Below, in pieces: positions 1-6,505 of a DNA stretch of 9,027 nucleotides (positions within the stretch are counted from its first letter, which is position 1; every line of letters starts with the position of its first letter). Source of the DNA: CAYOWK01 sp964407665 (GTDB lineage: Bacteria > Pseudomonadota > Alphaproteobacteria > Caulobacterales > Hyphomonadaceae); the NCBI GenBank assembly GCA_964407665.1, contig CAYOWK010000084.1, positions 1-9,027 on the forward strand, given 5' to 3'. The position numbers and the translations under genes are program-made. The notes beneath the pieces were generated by a model. The model did no database searches. It saw only the letters and a list, made by a program, of their open reading frames with translations, and was not told the DNA's origin.

Positions 1-2
1 GC

Positions 3-605
3 GTTTCGCAGATCCGCGCCCAGATCGAAGACACCACGTCCGACTACGACCGCGAAAAACTGCAGGAACGTCTGGCGAAGCTCGCCGGCGGCGTTGCGGT
101 CATCAAGGTCGGCGGCGCGACGGAAGTCGAAGTGAAAGAGCGCAAGGACCGCGTGGACGACGCCCTCAACGCCACCCGCGCTGCGGTTGAAGAAGGCATC
201 GTCGCCGGCGGCGGCACGGCCCTCCTCCGCGCTGCGGCCAGCATCAAGGTCGAAGGTCTCAACTCCGACGAACAGGCCGGCATCGATATCGTCCGCAAGG
301 CGCTCGAAGCTCCGGTTCGCCAGATCGTCGAAAACGCCGGCATTGAAGGCTCGGTCGTCGTCAACGCGATCCTGGCCAACAAGAACAAGAACTGGGGCCT
401 CAACGCCCAGACCGAGGAATACGGCGACATGGTCGCGATGGGCATCATCGACCCGGCCAAGGTCGTGCGCTCGGCGCTCCAGAATGCCGCTTCGGTCGCT
501 GGTCTCCTGATCACGACAGAAGCCGGCATCGTCGAAGCGCCGAAGAAGAACACCGGCGCCCCGGCGGGCGGCGGCATGCCCGACATGGGCGGCATGGACT
601 TCTAG
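3..605 (+). CDS. groL: Chaperonin GroEL (Hsp60), C-terminal part, 5' truncated by the window edge
   Basis: The reading frame is open from base 3 to the TAG at 603-605 and gives the last 200 residues of a protein that is normally about 545 long; roughly the first 345 residues lie off the left edge. Recognition rests on the stretch TTSDYDREKLQERLAKLAGG, the following VAVIKVGGATEVEVKE segment, RVDDALNATRAAVEEG and IVAGGG. The last is the glycine-rich nucleotide-pocket loop of the equatorial domain. The Asp in RVDDALNATRAAV matches the ATP-hydrolysing Asp (D398 in E. coli numbering). The end is the flexible Gly/Met tail GGGMPDMGGMDF typical of proteobacterial GroEL. The product is the double-ring cytosolic ATP-dependent folding chaperone that works with GroES. 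groES would be expected upstream, outside the window. A strong terminator follows directly, so groEL is the last gene of its operon. There is no sign of frameshift or damage. Confidence 0.98.
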   Translation, partial: VSQIRAQIEDTTSDYDREKLQERLAKLAGGVAVIKVGGATEVEVKERKDRVDDALNATRAAVEEGIVAGGGTALLRAAASIKVEGLNSDEQAGIDIVRKALEAPVRQIVENAGIEGSVVVNAILANKNKNWGLNAQTEEYGDMVAMGIIDPAKVVRSALQNAASVAGLLITTEAGIVEAPKKNTGAPAGGGMPDMGGMDF

Positions 606-631
606 TCCACTCCACCCTTCGGCAAGTGATG

Positions 632-661
632 GCGGGCGGCTCGAGAGAGCCGCCCGCTTTT
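632..661 (+). terminator. Intrinsic terminator of groEL
   Basis: A perfect 11-bp stem (632-642 pairs with 647-657; left arm GCGGGCGGCTC) closes a GAGA tetraloop at 643-646 and is followed at once by TTTT (658-661). It lies 26 bases after the groEL stop codon. This is a classic Rho-independent terminator and separates groEL from the downstream permease. Confidence 0.93.
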
Positions 662-792
662 GTATGGGCGTTTCAGTGGCGAATGCAGGCCGTCGGGGAA
701 CAGGCGCCCTGGGCCCTTGATCCCGGACACCGGAACCGGCCAATCTGTCGCTTCGTTATTCCCGCAAGGAATATAAACAGGGGCGGGCAAGC

Positions 793-2568
793 GTGACTCC
801 AGACCAGGCGATGGCCTTCGGCCTGATGGCCGTAACGGTCGGCTTCTTCATTTGGGGAAAGCTGCGGTATGATCTCATAGCGCTTGCCGCCCTGTGTGCA
901 GGGGCCCTCCTGGGCATCATACCCGTTGAGGAGATGTTCTCGGGGTTCGCGAACGAGCTCATCTGGATCATCGCAGCCGCCCTTCTCCTGAGCGCCGCCA
1001 TAGAGCGGTCCGGGGTCATGGAGCGGCTGCTTTCACCGGCGTTGTCGGCACTGCCGCACCGCAGCCTGCAAATCCCGGCCTTCGTGACGGCCACGATGCT
1101 GCTGTCGATGGTGACCAAGAACATCGGCGCGCTTGCCATTCTCCTTCCGGTCGCGCTCCAGCAGGCGCGGAAGACCGGGCTCGCCCCGTCCCGGGTGCTG
1201 ATGCCCATGGCGTTTGCATCTCTGCTCGGCGGGATCGTCACGCTCGTTGGTACATCGCCAAACATTGTCGTCTCGTCCGTACGGGAAGACATGACCGGCG
1301 AGCCATTCAAGCTGCTCGATTTCGCGCCAGTGGGGCTTGGCGTGTGCGCGGCTGGCCTCGTCTTTCTGATCATCGCTCCTTTCATCATCCGGATCGTCCG
1401 GCCCGCGCCGGCAGGTCTGGACCAGGCAATGGAAGGCGCCCCGTATGTCACCGAAATGGGGTTCCCGCCCGACTCCGCATGGATCGGTCAGCCTTATTCA
1501 GGACTGTCGGATTCGGTGGGCGGCAACATCCAGATCTCCGCTGTGGTCAACGGCGAGGGACGCAGGCGCCCCTTGAAAGATCAGCTTATCGGCAAGGATG
1601 ACCAGATCGTTGTCAACGGCGAGCAGGCGGAGCTGGACCGCTTCGCAGTCGCCGCGAAACTCGTTCTCGTGGGCGAACGGCACAGGGCCGTACGCGAGTC
1701 TGTCGATAGCGTCCGCGTCGTCGAGGGCGTGATTTCAGCTGACAGCGAACTGGTCGGCTCGACAGCCGCACGTGCCCGCCTGTTCGAACGCTACGGCGTC
1801 AGCCTTATTGCCATCAGCCGGCGGGGCGCACGCATCTCCACCGAACTCCGCTCGGTGCGCCTGCGCGCAAGCGACATCGTGATCCTGAAGGCGGAGGATG
1901 GCCAGCTGACGGCGGCCCTCGGGGATCTGCACATACTCCCGCTAACCGAGCGGCCACTGGCGCTTGGCGCTCGACGGCTTGGCTATGCACCTGTCGTTCT
2001 GCTGGCGGCCGCCATGGTCGCGGTTGCGCTTGGCCTCGTGCCGATCCAGCTGGCGTTTGTCACGGCTGCGGTCGGCGTCCTTCTCCTGCGCATCATGAGC
2101 ATGAGCGACGCCTACCGGTCGATGGACGGATCGCTACTGGTGCTGCTCGCGGCGCTGATCCCCATCAGTGAAAGCATAACCCGCACCGGCGGCGACCAGC
2201 TGATTGCTGGCGGGCTGGCCCTGCTGCTTCAGCCATTGCCGCCGATGCTGGATATCGCCGCCCTCATCGCGGTGGGCATGCTGGTCACGCCGTTCCTGAA
2301 CAATGCCGCGACTGTCCTGATCGTGGCCCCGATCGCCGCTGCCGCCGCCACCGCAACGGGCGCACCGGTCGACCCCTATCTGATGGCTGTCGCAATCGGG
2401 GCCGCGTGCGACTTCCTCACGCCGATCGGACATCAATGCAACACGCTGGTGATGGGGCCCGGCGGCTACAAGTTCATGGACTACTGGCGTCTCGGCATGC
2501 CGCTTTCGATCATCGTGCTCGTGGTCGCGACGCCGCTGATCTATTTCATCTGGACGCCTGCTGGCTAA
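793..2568 (+). CDS. SLC13-family (DASS) anion permease with two internal RCK_C/TrkA_C domains
   Basis: A 591-residue integral inner-membrane transporter. Residues 1-205 hold the first set of hydrophobic segments, including GGIVTLVGTSPNIVVSS (146-162), the position of the first SNT-type substrate/Na+ motif of the family. Residues about 215-295 and 305-385 are two soluble domains of RCK_C/TrkA_C type, each ending in a 'D.ivl...' strand. Residues 398-590 are the second membrane half, with FLNNAATVLIVAP (501-513) and GHQCNTLVMGPGGY (546-559), the second family motif. Length and order match the roughly 600-residue bacterial SLC13 permeases of the YfbS type. Substrates in the family include sulfate and di- or tricarboxylates, and the sequence alone does not choose between them. 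The start is GTG at 793, preceded by AGGGG at 779-783 with 9 bases spacing; ATG at 811 is a weaker alternative. It is transcribed alone and converges on the ATP-grasp gene with 56 bases between the stops. Confidence 0.92.
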   Translation: MTPDQAMAFGLMAVTVGFFIWGKLRYDLIALAALCAGALLGIIPVEEMFSGFANELIWIIAAALLLSAAIERSGVMERLLSPALSALPHRSLQIPAFVTATMLLSMVTKNIGALAILLPVALQQARKTGLAPSRVLMPMAFASLLGGIVTLVGTSPNIVVSSVREDMTGEPFKLLDFAPVGLGVCAAGLVFLIIAPFIIRIVRPAPAGLDQAMEGAPYVTEMGFPPDSAWIGQPYSGLSDSVGGNIQISAVVNGEGRRRPLKDQLIGKDDQIVVNGEQAELDRFAVAAKLVLVGERHRAVRESVDSVRVVEGVISADSELVGSTAARARLFERYGVSLIAISRRGARISTELRSVRLRASDIVILKAEDGQLTAALGDLHILPLTERPLALGARRLGYAPVVLLAAAMVAVALGLVPIQLAFVTAAVGVLLLRIMSMSDAYRSMDGSLLVLLAALIPISESITRTGGDQLIAGGLALLLQPLPPMLDIAALIAVGMLVTPFLNNAATVLIVAPIAAAAATATGAPVDPYLMAVAIGAACDFLTPIGHQCNTLVMGPGGYKFMDYWRLGMPLSIIVLVVATPLIYFIWTPAG

Positions 2569-2624
2569 CGGTCTGGTCAGCAATGTTTAGAGGGGGACCG
2601 CAGGCCGGACCAGGTGACCTTCGT

Positions 2625-4775
2625 CTAGGGCCTGGCCGGAACCATTGCGCCTGAGGCTATAGCAGCGGGCGTCTGCCGACCGGCCCGCTTTGTGGCCCGC
2701 TCGCGCGCCGCCTCCACAAACGTCGCGAAGATCTTTCGGGCGAAGCTGCGATAGAGAAGGAACTCGGGGTGGAACTGCAGGCCGATCAGAAAGGCGCTGC
2801 GCGTGTGTTCGATGGACTGGATGACGCCGTTCGCTTCGCGGGCCGTCACCACAAAGCCCAATCCCAGCGCATCCACGGCCTGGGTATGGATCGAGTTGAC
2901 GCTTACGCTTGTTCTGTCTGTCGTGCAGGCCAGCCAGGAGTCCGGCTCTATCAGGATGTCCTTCCGGTAGAATATCCGTCGCCAGAAGCTGTCGGGATAC
3001 CTGGTGTTGAACCCCGACAGGTCCATGTGGAGCGTACCGCCGCCCAGCACATTCAGCATCTGCATGCCCCGACAGATGCCCAGGACCGGTATGTCGTGCT
3101 TCAGCGCGGCGTCTGCCCATGAAGCCTCCATGTCGTCGCGCGCCAGATCGTAGCGGTATCCGTGCTTCGGCTGGCCTTCATAGCGCTGAGGAAAAATGTC
3201 CGCACCGCCGCCAAACAGCAAGCCGTCGATGGACCTGGGATCCCGCGGGGCGCGGCTTGTGATGGTGATCGCCTTGCCTCCGGCCAGCCAGACAGCAAAT
3301 CTCAGGGCCTGCCATGAAAACCAGTCGCCATTGTCAGGCCGGGTCACACCAATGACCGGCCTGCGGCGGCTACCCGAAAGCTCCGCAGCCAGTCGAGGGG
3401 GGTGAGCCAGCGCATCGATTTTCTCTGGCGCGGAGAACTTCACCTCCGGCGGCAGTTCGCCATGCCGCATCAGCGATGACAGCACGAAGAGCACGCCAAG
3501 CCCGGCCGCAGGATCGTCGGCCGGATCGAGTTCGGAGGGAAGATCTCCATTCTCGCGGATGTAGTCGCGCAGCTTTGTCAGCGCAGCGGCTCCCTGCGCA
3601 GACGCGGTCATCGACTCCGCGAATTTGCCGAGCGCGTGCATGACCTGTCCGCGCGAGACGCTTTCCCGTGCCGTCGCCCACGCCAAAGCCGCGCGCTCCA
3701 GATGCGGGTCCGACGCTGCAACCTCCTGGGCCGCTGACAGGAGCCAGGCCCCGGGCGTACGGGTGCGGAAGCCCGCCTCGCCCTCGTGGACGTCGGCATG
3801 GTCCACCGGCAGGCCGGCGGCGAGCCGGAAGGCGATCCAGGGAAAGTCGACGCCCGAGGCTGTCGAGTGGTAGAGCCCCGCCCAGTAGCGCGGGTTCACC
3901 TCCAGCATTTTTGGCTCGGTATCCGCCTGCCCGTTCCAGCGGAAATCGATCTCCGCAACGCCATTCCATTTCGTTATGCGCGCGAGAGCTTTTGTGGCGG
4001 CCCTGAACGGCGCGGAGTCCACGGTTTCGCGGATGGCGCCCGCGCCTGACCTGATCGGGAACTGCTTGATGTTCTGATAGACGACGAGGCCGATCAGTTC
4101 GCCCCGTACGGCCACGAATGAGGCGCAGTAATCCACCCCGTCCACGGGTTCCTGCAGGAGAACGGGCGCGGAGGCGTCGGCATCGCGGAGGTAGGTCGCG
4201 AGCTCTGCAGCCGTCTCGATGCGCTCGACGCCGCGCCCGCCGACGCCGTCCACAGGTTTCGCGATGAGCGGCAGGGCCACGTCTTTTGGGGGGGTGTCGC
4301 GGAATTCGCCGGGGGCGAGGATGCGGGTGGCGGGGGCGGGGAGGCGGTGCTCCTGGCAGAACACCGCGAACCTGTCCTTGGGGTCCACCATCTCGATGGA
4401 GGCGATATCGGGCGCGGCGATCCGGATCAGCGGCTCGAACCGGTCGCGGTACCTTGCGAAAAGCCGAGCGTCCCGGAACGACGGGATGAGCACGTATGGC
4501 CTGCCGTCGTCGGGCGCGTGCTTGCGGACGGCTTCCTCGAACGCGTCCAGCGCCGCTTCTTCGTCATCGTCGAAAGCCGGATGGACGAAGGTCTGTTCGC
4601 AATGCCGCGAGAAGCTCAGCACGGTCAGGCCGACATCGTCACAGCCGATAACCTCGACGCCGCGCTCGTGCAGGGATCGCGCGATCACGAGGGAGATCAG
4701 GCTGCGGCCGTAGGTGACGATGGCGCGGCCGGGGTGGGGGGGCGCTGTGACGTTCTGCGCTTCAACGATAGTCAT
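2625..4775 (-). CDS. Fusion protein: ATP-grasp ligase domain + PuuD-like (peptidase C26) class I amidotransferase/hydrolase domain
   Basis: 716 residues, no signal peptide, presumably cytosolic. Residues about 17-130 form a Rossmann-like pre-ATP-grasp region (AIVTYGRSLISLVIARSL). Residues 131-320 are the ATP-grasp core: IAKP with Lys173, the glycine-rich loop DGVGGRG (176-182), QEP with Glu209 at the adenine-binding end, EIDFRW with Asp277, and LEVNPR with Glu292 and Asn294 as Mg-ATP ligands. Residues 340-465 are a helical linker I do not recognise. Residues 472-690 are a class I glutamine-amidotransferase fold closest to PuuD: FGGGADIFPQRY, GICRGMQMLNVLGGGTL with nucleophile Cys568, NSIHTQ with His630, and QFHPE with His669 and Glu671. 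All key residues of both domains look intact. ATP-grasp enzymes join a carboxylate to an amine; PuuD cleaves gamma-glutamyl amides. The substrate is unknown. The start is ATG with GGCGGGG about 10 bases upstream. Two readings are open: ligase plus hydrolase of one amide bond, or a glutaminase feeding ammonia to the ligase. Confidence 0.9.
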   Translation of the reverse strand: MTIVEAQNVTAPPHPGRAIVTYGRSLISLVIARSLHERGVEVIGCDDVGLTVLSFSRHCEQTFVHPAFDDDEEAALDAFEEAVRKHAPDDGRPYVLIPSFRDARLFARYRDRFEPLIRIAAPDIASIEMVDPKDRFAVFCQEHRLPAPATRILAPGEFRDTPPKDVALPLIAKPVDGVGGRGVERIETAAELATYLRDADASAPVLLQEPVDGVDYCASFVAVRGELIGLVVYQNIKQFPIRSGAGAIRETVDSAPFRAATKALARITKWNGVAEIDFRWNGQADTEPKMLEVNPRYWAGLYHSTASGVDFPWIAFRLAAGLPVDHADVHEGEAGFRTRTPGAWLLSAAQEVAASDPHLERAALAWATARESVSRGQVMHALGKFAESMTASAQGAAALTKLRDYIRENGDLPSELDPADDPAAGLGVLFVLSSLMRHGELPPEVKFSAPEKIDALAHPPRLAAELSGSRRRPVIGVTRPDNGDWFSWQALRFAVWLAGGKAITITSRAPRDPRSIDGLLFGGGADIFPQRYEGQPKHGYRYDLARDDMEASWADAALKHDIPVLGICRGMQMLNVLGGGTLHMDLSGFNTRYPDSFWRRIFYRKDILIEPDSWLACTTDRTSVSVNSIHTQAVDALGLGFVVTAREANGVIQSIEHTRSAFLIGLQFHPEFLLYRSFARKIFATFVEAARERATKRAGRQTPAAIASGAMVPARP

Positions 4776-4888
4776 GTGTGCACGCCCCGCCGTCTGTTCC
4801 AGTCAATCCCCCGGCAAACAAACGGAATTAAAGGCGACAGGTTCCAATCCGGGTGCATGCGCCAGATGACGTGATATCCCCCTGCCCC

Positions 4889-5281
4889 ATGACCCAGACC
4901 ATCGCCCGTATCACCCTTCTGGTTCCCGACTATGACGCAGGGATCGCCTTCTATGTCGACCGGCTCGGCTTTCGGCTGATCGAGGACAGCTGGGTGACGG
5001 AGGCCAAGCGCTGGGTGGTTGTGGCGCCGCCGGGGGCAAGCGAGACAGCGCTGCTTCTGGCGCAGGCAACGACGCCGGACCAGACGGCGGCCATCGGACG
5101 CCAGGCCGGCGGGCGGGTGTTCCTGTTTCTGGACACCGATGACTTCGACAGGGACCACGCGGAGATGCTGGCGAAGGGCGTCACGTTCCTGGAGGCCCCC
5201 CGGGCCGAATCCTACGGCAAGGTCGCCGTCTTCGAGGACCCGTTCGGAAACCGCTGGGACCTGATCGAATCGGCGCGCTAG
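4889..5281 (+). CDS. VOC-family (glyoxalase/bleomycin-resistance fold) protein
   Basis: 130 residues when started at ATG 4889. It has two beta-alpha-beta-beta-beta modules: residues 5-60 (ITLLVPDYDAGIAFYVDRLGF) and residues 76-127 (GRVFLFLDTDDFDRDHAEML, then KVAVFEDPFGNRWDLIE). The FEDPFGNRWDLIE ending is a hallmark of this superfamily. Of the four usual metal-ligand positions only the final Glu (E127) is obvious. The first-strand His is replaced (RITLLV) and the second-module His is replaced by Phe, so classic glyoxalase I chemistry is not supported. The family includes isomerases, dioxygenases, fosfomycin and bleomycin resistance proteins and many uncharacterised members. An in-frame GTG at 4853 would add 12 residues without family similarity, so I prefer 4889, although no purine-rich ribosome site precedes it. 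It is divergent from the ATP-grasp gene (113 bases between the starts) and convergent with the next gene (19 bases between the stops). Confidence 0.85.
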   Translation: MTQTIARITLLVPDYDAGIAFYVDRLGFRLIEDSWVTEAKRWVVVAPPGASETALLLAQATTPDQTAAIGRQAGGRVFLFLDTDDFDRDHAEMLAKGVTFLEAPRAESYGKVAVFEDPFGNRWDLIESAR

Positions 5282-5300
5282 ACCGGCCCTGGAGAGGGGT

Positions 5301-5891
5301 TCAGGCGGCTGCGGGCTCGAGGAGTTCGTCGTCTTCCGCCGCCGAAGGGGCGGTCCGGAAACCCAGGCCCGCCAGCCAGGCGCCATGTTCGGCGAGCAGT
5401 GTGGCAGCCCCCAGGCCACAGACGCGGGCGATGACGGCTGCATGCGGACCAGCGGCCAGAGGCCTGCCAGCCTCGATCGATTTCAGCGCGGCCGCCGCTG
5501 CAGACCTCGCAACCACAGCACGCCCCGCGTCGGCCGTCGCCAGTCCGATCGCAATCTCGCCGGCCTCTGCCGCCCATTTCGAGCTGAGCTGGAGGCGGCC
5601 GCGCGACTTGAACGCCTCCGCGAGCGCGCAGGCGGCGTCATAGGAGGCCGTGGCGTCGCCTCTGGCGACGGCCGCCGCATGGGTCCGGACAAGTGCGGCT
5701 ATACCCGCCGCGCCTGCTTCAGAGGCTGTCGCCCGTTCGGGGGGAGCCAGGGATGCGGTCACGACCATGGCTGGACTGGCTGGTTCGGCCATGGCGACAC
5801 GGGTCGGCGAAGCTGCAGGCGCGGCAGGCGACGGCGCCAATGGCTCCGGCTTCTTGCCCAGGCCGAACAACGCCGCCAGCGAGAACCCCAT
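5301..5891 (-). CDS. Hypothetical Ala-rich helical protein
   Basis: 196 residues; I recognise no family. The start at 5891 is chosen over an upstream ATG at 5945 because GAGGGAG lies at the proper distance before it on the minus strand and because the N-terminus MGFSLAALFGLGKK begins there; the extra 18 residues of the longer form look random. Residues 1-14 are a short hydrophobic or amphipathic stretch ending in KK, which could touch the membrane but is too short for a transmembrane helix. Residues 15-60 are a Pro/Ala-rich linker. Residues 60-178 are Ala-rich and predicted helical, with no catalytic motif. The tail is acidic (AAEDDELLEPAAA). It is convergent with the VOC gene and divergent from the cytochrome gene. 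Codon positions are GC-rich like those of its neighbours. It could be a lineage-restricted protein. There is some chance the frame is not expressed, but the ribosome site and clean spacing favour a real gene. Confidence 0.68.
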   Translation of the reverse strand: MGFSLAALFGLGKKPEPLAPSPAAPAASPTRVAMAEPASPAMVVTASLAPPERATASEAGAAGIAALVRTHAAAVARGDATASYDAACALAEAFKSRGRLQLSSKWAAEAGEIAIGLATADAGRAVVARSAAAAALKSIEAGRPLAAGPHAAVIARVCGLGAATLLAEHGAWLAGLGFRTAPSAAEDDELLEPAAA

Positions 5892-5984
5892 GCCACACTC
5901 CCTCAGCCCTAGCCGCGCCGAAGGTGCGTTGCGCGATACCCGCACGCACGCGAATGACAGGGAAAGGCTGTGGGAATCTGGAAC

Positions 5985-6005
5985 GGCGCCTGTTTGTCAG
6001 GCGCC
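5985..6005. repeat. Inverted repeat in the divergent intergenic region
   Basis: A perfect 8-bp inverted repeat (GGCGCCTG, then TTTGT as loop, then CAGGCGCC) lies in the 181-base region between the divergent starts at 5891 (minus) and 6073 (plus), 67 bases before the cytochrome start codon. It has no T tract and so is not a terminator. It could be a dimeric regulator site or a leader hairpin. Nothing else could be supported between 5892 and 6072 apart from the ribosome sites. Confidence 0.5.
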
Positions 6006-6072
6006 CGCCGACGTGCGGCTGCTTCTGATCCAGAGCAAGGCGCCATGCCCGTCCGCCTGCAAGGCTACTGAG

Positions 6073-6441
6073 ATGCTCCGGATCCTTGCTCTTGCACTTA
6101 CCGTGTCTGCCTGCGCCTCAGCGCCTGCCCTGCAGGAGGACGCGGCGCAGCAGCCAGCCATGATGTCGGCGACACCGGAGGAAATCGCTGCAGGCCGGCA
6201 GATCGTGATGACGCGCTGCGCCAGCTGCCATGCGGTCGATCGGGGCTCGGCGAGCCGGCATCCCGAGGCGCCGGCGCTGTCGCGGCTTTCCGAGGAATAC
6301 CCGGTCACTGCCCTTGAGGAGGCGTTTGCGGAAGGGGTCATCGTCGGGCATCCGGACATGCCGGAGTTCAACCTCTCGGCGGCGCAGATCCGCGCCCTGC
6401 TCGGCTATCTCGACAGCATCCAGGTCAACCGGGGCGTCTGA
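6073..6441 (+). CDS. Small class I cytochrome c, probable lipoprotein
   Basis: 122 residues. The heme-binding motif is CASCH (Cys49, Cys52, His53), within GRQIVMTRCASCHAVD. The probable distal axial ligand is Met96 in GHPDMPEF. The C-terminal helix LSAAQIRALLGYLDSI is the usual closing helix of a monoheme class I cytochrome c. The N-terminus MLRILALALTVSAC has a basic residue, a short hydrophobic core and a lipobox-like VSAC, so Cys14 may be lipidated and the protein held on the periplasmic face of a membrane. The frame stays open upstream to 5650, but ATG 6073 is chosen because AAGG lies 8 bases before it and the signal sequence starts there. Its role is electron transfer in the periplasm; the partner is not shown. 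It faces the large copper/heme protein across a shared terminator. Confidence 0.9.
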   Translation: MLRILALALTVSACASAPALQEDAAQQPAMMSATPEEIAAGRQIVMTRCASCHAVDRGSASRHPEAPALSRLSEEYPVTALEEAFAEGVIVGHPDMPEFNLSAAQIRALLGYLDSIQVNRGV

Positions 6442-6446
6442 CGCCC

Positions 6447-6491
6447 GAACGAAAAACGCCCCGCCCGTGAGGGCGAGGCGCTATTTCGTTC
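6447..6491. terminator. Bidirectional intrinsic terminator between the cytochrome c and copper-protein genes
   Basis: The core stem 6457-6466 pairs with 6471-6480 around a GTGA loop, with one mismatch (6461/6476). It is flanked by an outer 8-bp inverted repeat, GAACGAAA at 6447-6454 and TTTCGTTC at 6484-6491. Read on the minus strand the core stem is followed by TTTTT; on the plus strand it is followed by CTATTTCG. It lies between the convergent stop codons (6441 and 6506) and can serve both genes, best the minus-strand one. Confidence 0.85.
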
Positions 6492-6505
6492 AGAGGCCTG
6501 AAGAC

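Noticed and set aside
44..595. A 183-codon minus-strand frame opposite groEL
   Set aside because: Low-complexity Ser/Ala/Arg translation antisense to an unmistakable groEL.
717..777. Promoter for the SLC13 permease (TTGATC at 717, TATAAA at 772-777)
   Set aside because: The two hexamers are too far apart to form one promoter, and neither has a good partner at 16-18 bases.
2605..2639. Possible terminator hairpin between the convergent permease and ATP-grasp genes
   Set aside because: CCGG-A-CCAGG can pair with CCTGGCCGG (one bulge), but the loop is long, it spans the ATP-grasp stop codon, and there is no T tract in either direction.
5650..6072. Upstream extension of the cytochrome c reading frame
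   Set aside because: It overlaps the minus-strand Ala-rich gene, and its translation has no similarity to cytochrome c. The signal sequence and ribosome site place the start at 6073.
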